A DNA stretch of 64,000 nt from PALSA-278 sp963760285 (lineage in GTDB: Bacteria; Acidobacteriota; Terriglobia; Acidiferrales; UBA7541). The translations under genes were made by a program, and so were the position numbers. Location: contig CAVXCI010000003.1 in assembly GCA_963760285.1 (NCBI GenBank), forward strand, positions 124,001-188,000, written 5' to 3'. Numbering within the stretch: the first letter of the stretch is position 1; every line of letters begins with the position of its first letter. Positions 62,255 to 64,000 of this stretch are shown in pieces. Under the pieces are notes generated by a model. It was given only the letters and a program-made list of their open reading frames with translations, ran no database searches and was not told the origin of the DNA.

Positions 62255-63301
62255 TCAGTTGGCGGCAGGCGGGAGTTGCTGGATGAAGTCCAGAACCAAC
62301 GCGTTGAAGCGCGCGGCGTCGTCCACGAAGAGAGCGTGGCCGGCGTCGTCAAAAACTTCCAGGCGCGCGCCCTTGATCTGCTGCTGCATGTCCTGCAGCA
62401 ATCGAAGGAACGGCGATTTCGACGCCACAATCAAAGTGGGCCGGTCAATTTCGCCCAGCGCGGGGCGGTAGTCCATGCCAAAGGCGCTGACAATCAGCGC
62501 GATGGCCGACGCCGTGGGCGTCTTCATGGAATCGGCGGTGACCTGAATGATGTAGTCCACGCTTTGCGGCTTCAGGTACATGGATTTCACGAACTCGGCG
62601 GCTTCCGTGCGGCGGTTCAGGTTCATGCGCGTGGCCATCTGCATGATTGTCTTCGCAAAATCGGGGTCCATCCCGCCAGCGATGCCGTCCACCATCACAA
62701 AACCGGCAATGCCCGTGGTGCCGAACTGCGTGACGTAAGCGATGGATTCTTCCACGCCCATGGACCAGCCAATCAGCACCACCGGCTTGAGATGAAGCTG
62801 TTCAATGACCGCGTGAATATCGCGGGCGCGGCCAGCGGGGTAGAGCCCTTCCTGCACTTTCGTGGAATCGCCCTGGCCGCGGGGATCCATGGCCACCACG
62901 CGGTAATTTTTGGCGAAGAATTCGATTTGCGCGCGCCAGATGTCGGCGGTCATGGTCCAGCCGGGAATGAAAAGCAGAGTCACCGGCTCGCGTCCGGGAG
63001 GCGTATAGGGAACGGCTTTGTCGGTGGACGCAGTCCTCGTTGCGCCAGCGGCGGGCGCGGCGCCGCCGGAAGGCGCGGAACTGGCGGCGGAAGATTTCCC
63101 CGCTTCGAGATAATGAATTTGAACGCCGTCGGCCACGGTGACAAAACCGCTGGTGATGGCGGGCGCGTCCTGCGCGAACGCGGAACATGCGCACAGAACG
63201 AATGCCGCTGGAAGAAGAATCGCTGTTCTGAAAAGCGCGGGCAGTTTTTTTGCGCGAATTGCGCGGGGGGAAATGAGGACCGTCATTCTCCCGGTTTTCA
63301 T
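62255..63301 (-). CDS. secreted alpha/beta hydrolase
   Basis: 348 residues with a signal peptide (KKLPALFRTAILLPAAFVLC then ACSAFAQD; a cysteine near the cleavage region could also give a lipoprotein). The catalytic core: LLFIPGWTMTADIWRAQIEF, VVAMDPRGQGDST, the nucleophile in VVLIGWSMGVEESIAYV, and the histidine in FDDAGHALFVDDAARFN. An alanine/glycine/serine-rich insert occurs after the first strand. It is a haloperoxidase- or esterase-like enzyme of unknown substrate. It is placed between the two mutase subunit genes (33 and 25 bp spacing), an unusual position for an exported protein. Confidence 0.85.
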   Translation of the reverse strand: MKTGRMTVLISPRAIRAKKLPALFRTAILLPAAFVLCACSAFAQDAPAITSGFVTVADGVQIHYLEAGKSSAASSAPSGGAAPAAGATRTASTDKAVPYTPPGREPVTLLFIPGWTMTADIWRAQIEFFAKNYRVVAMDPRGQGDSTKVQEGLYPAGRARDIHAVIEQLHLKPVVLIGWSMGVEESIAYVTQFGTTGIAGFVMVDGIAGGMDPDFAKTIMQMATRMNLNRRTEAAEFVKSMYLKPQSVDYIIQVTADSMKTPTASAIALIVSAFGMDYRPALGEIDRPTLIVASKSPFLRLLQDMQQQIKGARLEVFDDAGHALFVDDAARFNALVLDFIQQLPPAAN

Positions 63302-63334
63302 GGCGAGCGAGAGTATAACCCGCCGGGAAGGGAA

Positions 63335-64000
63335 CTAGGTAATGGCCACTTCTTCGTAGACGCCGAAGACATCGCGCAGGGCGTCGCAAATCTCGCCCAG
63401 CGTGGCGTAAGCCTTCACCGCGGAGAAAATATGCGGCATCAGGTTTTCCGTGCCTTGCGCTGCCGTGCGAAGAGCCTGCAATTGCCGGGCGACCTCATCC
63501 TGAGAACGCTCGGCGCGCAGTTTCTTCAGGCGCGCGGTCTGGCGGACGGCGACGTTCTCGTCAATCTGCAAGATATCCAGCGGCTTTTCCTCGGAAACAA
63601 AATCATTCACGCCGACGATGATTTTTTCCTTGCGGTCCACGGACATCTGGTAAAGGTAGGACGCCTCGGCGATTTCGCGCTGCGGATAGGAGCGCTCGAT
63701 GGCCGCCACCATGCCGCCCAGGTCGTCAATTCTGTGGATGTAGTCCCACGCGCCCTGCTCCACTTCGTCGGTGAGCGCCTCCACAAAGTACGAGCCGCCG
63801 AGCGGATCGGCGGTGTTGGTGACGCCGCTTTCGTGAGCAATGATCTGCTGGGTGCGCAACGCCAGCGTGGCGGCAAATTCCGTGGGCAGCGCCCAGGCTT
63901 CGTCCAGCGAGTTCGTGTGCAGCGACTGCGTGCCGCCCATCACCGCGGCGAGCGCCTGCACGGCGGTGCGGACCACGTTGTTATAAGGCTGCTGCGCGGT
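63335..64000 (-). CDS. methylmalonyl-CoA mutase-family catalytic subunit (partial, 5' end beyond window)
   Basis: The visible C-terminal ~221 residues belong to the TIM-barrel catalytic domain and its linker: QPYNNVVRTAVQALAAVMGG, TQSLHTNSLDEAWALPTEFA, TLALRTQQIIAHESGVTNTA, DPLGGSYFVEALTDEVEQGA and GVNDFVSEEKP. It stops at EVAIT without a B12-binding domain, which is instead encoded separately at 61819-62229. The frame stays open to the window edge. Whether it is methylmalonyl-, isobutyryl- or ethylmalonyl-type cannot be settled without the N-terminal substrate-binding region. Confidence 0.93.
   Translation of the reverse strand, partial: TAQQPYNNVVRTAVQALAAVMGGTQSLHTNSLDEAWALPTEFAATLALRTQQIIAHESGVTNTADPLGGSYFVEALTDEVEQGAWDYIHRIDDLGGMVAAIERSYPQREIAEASYLYQMSVDRKEKIIVGVNDFVSEEKPLDILQIDENVAVRQTARLKKLRAERSQDEVARQLQALRTAAQGTENLMPHIFSAVKAYATLGEICDALRDVFGVYEEVAIT

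Overview
The window looks like chromosomal DNA from a GC-rich, Gram-negative, menaquinone-using bacterium, most probably an Acidobacteriota (Terriglobia-like) lineage. This rests on recognised gene families, not on a search. The supporting signs are: a fused LptF-LptG permease; HldD; a GNAT (COG3375) gene beside an N-acylamino acid racemase; large secreted proteins with FG-GAP, SBBP and choice-of-anchor-D repeats; a Spy-like periplasmic protein; and the intergenic repeat families typical of that phylum. I found no tRNA, rRNA, CRISPR array, phage or complete insertion sequence.

Layout. 1-3.4 kb: a secreted PEP-CTERM-like protein bracketed by a 58-bp direct repeat, then a leftward operon DUF1844 - metallo-hydrolase - ribF. 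3.7-9.0 kb: a Spy-like protein, tam, then the coupled run mazG - GNAT - racemase - EamA transporter. 9.3-12.5 kb: an FG-GAP surface protein and a secreted protein of unknown function. 12.9-16.8 kb: a tight rightward cluster of deoxyhypusine-synthase-like protein, hldD, an alpha-toroid protein and DUF362. 16.9-19.3 kb: a secreted beta-propeller, then 1.2 kb of repeats. 19.3-22.5 kb: an isocitrate/isopropylmalate dehydrogenase-family gene, a zinc-ribbon membrane protein carrying an in-frame UGA, a rhomboid protease and a PfkB kinase. 22.7-30.2 kb: recO, glyQ, glyS, a PEP-mutase-family protein and ppdK. 30.5-36.6 kb: fused lptFG, a GH57 glycosidase and a secreted phosphoesterase. 36.9-44.3 kb: small proteins, a DUF5678/retropepsin pair, a ~1500-residue SBBP/anchor-D protein and a YncE-like propeller. 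44.3-49.7 kb: aroF, then tatA, tatC, an M28 lipoprotein peptidase, aroB and menG. 49.8-53.1 kb: a coiled-coil exported protein, prepilin peptidase, an alpha/beta hydrolase and a small membrane protein. 53.1-58.6 kb: a leftward leucine/histidine catabolic operon (acyl-CoA carboxylase, HMG-CoA lyase, enoyl-CoA hydratase, thioesterase, hutH). 59.0-61.2 kb: a PilB/GspE ATPase fused to a response-regulator receiver. 61.3-64.0 kb: a split methylmalonyl-CoA-mutase-type operon that runs off the window.

About ten otherwise conserved genes carry apparent single-base frameshifts (FG-GAP protein, DHS-like, recO, glyQ, glyS, GH57, anchor-D protein, YncE-like, M28, pilD, carboxylase). Several sit at short G or C runs. 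Because essential tRNA synthetase genes are affected, I regard most of these as sequence errors rather than real gene decay, and I give full-length spans. The most notable biology is the UGA codon inside the second CxxC of a zinc ribbon, the hldD/toroid/DUF362/DHS-like cluster, the D-amino-acid-type racemase operon, the ATPase-receiver fusion, recurrent near-leaderless promoters, and four families of structured intergenic repeats.
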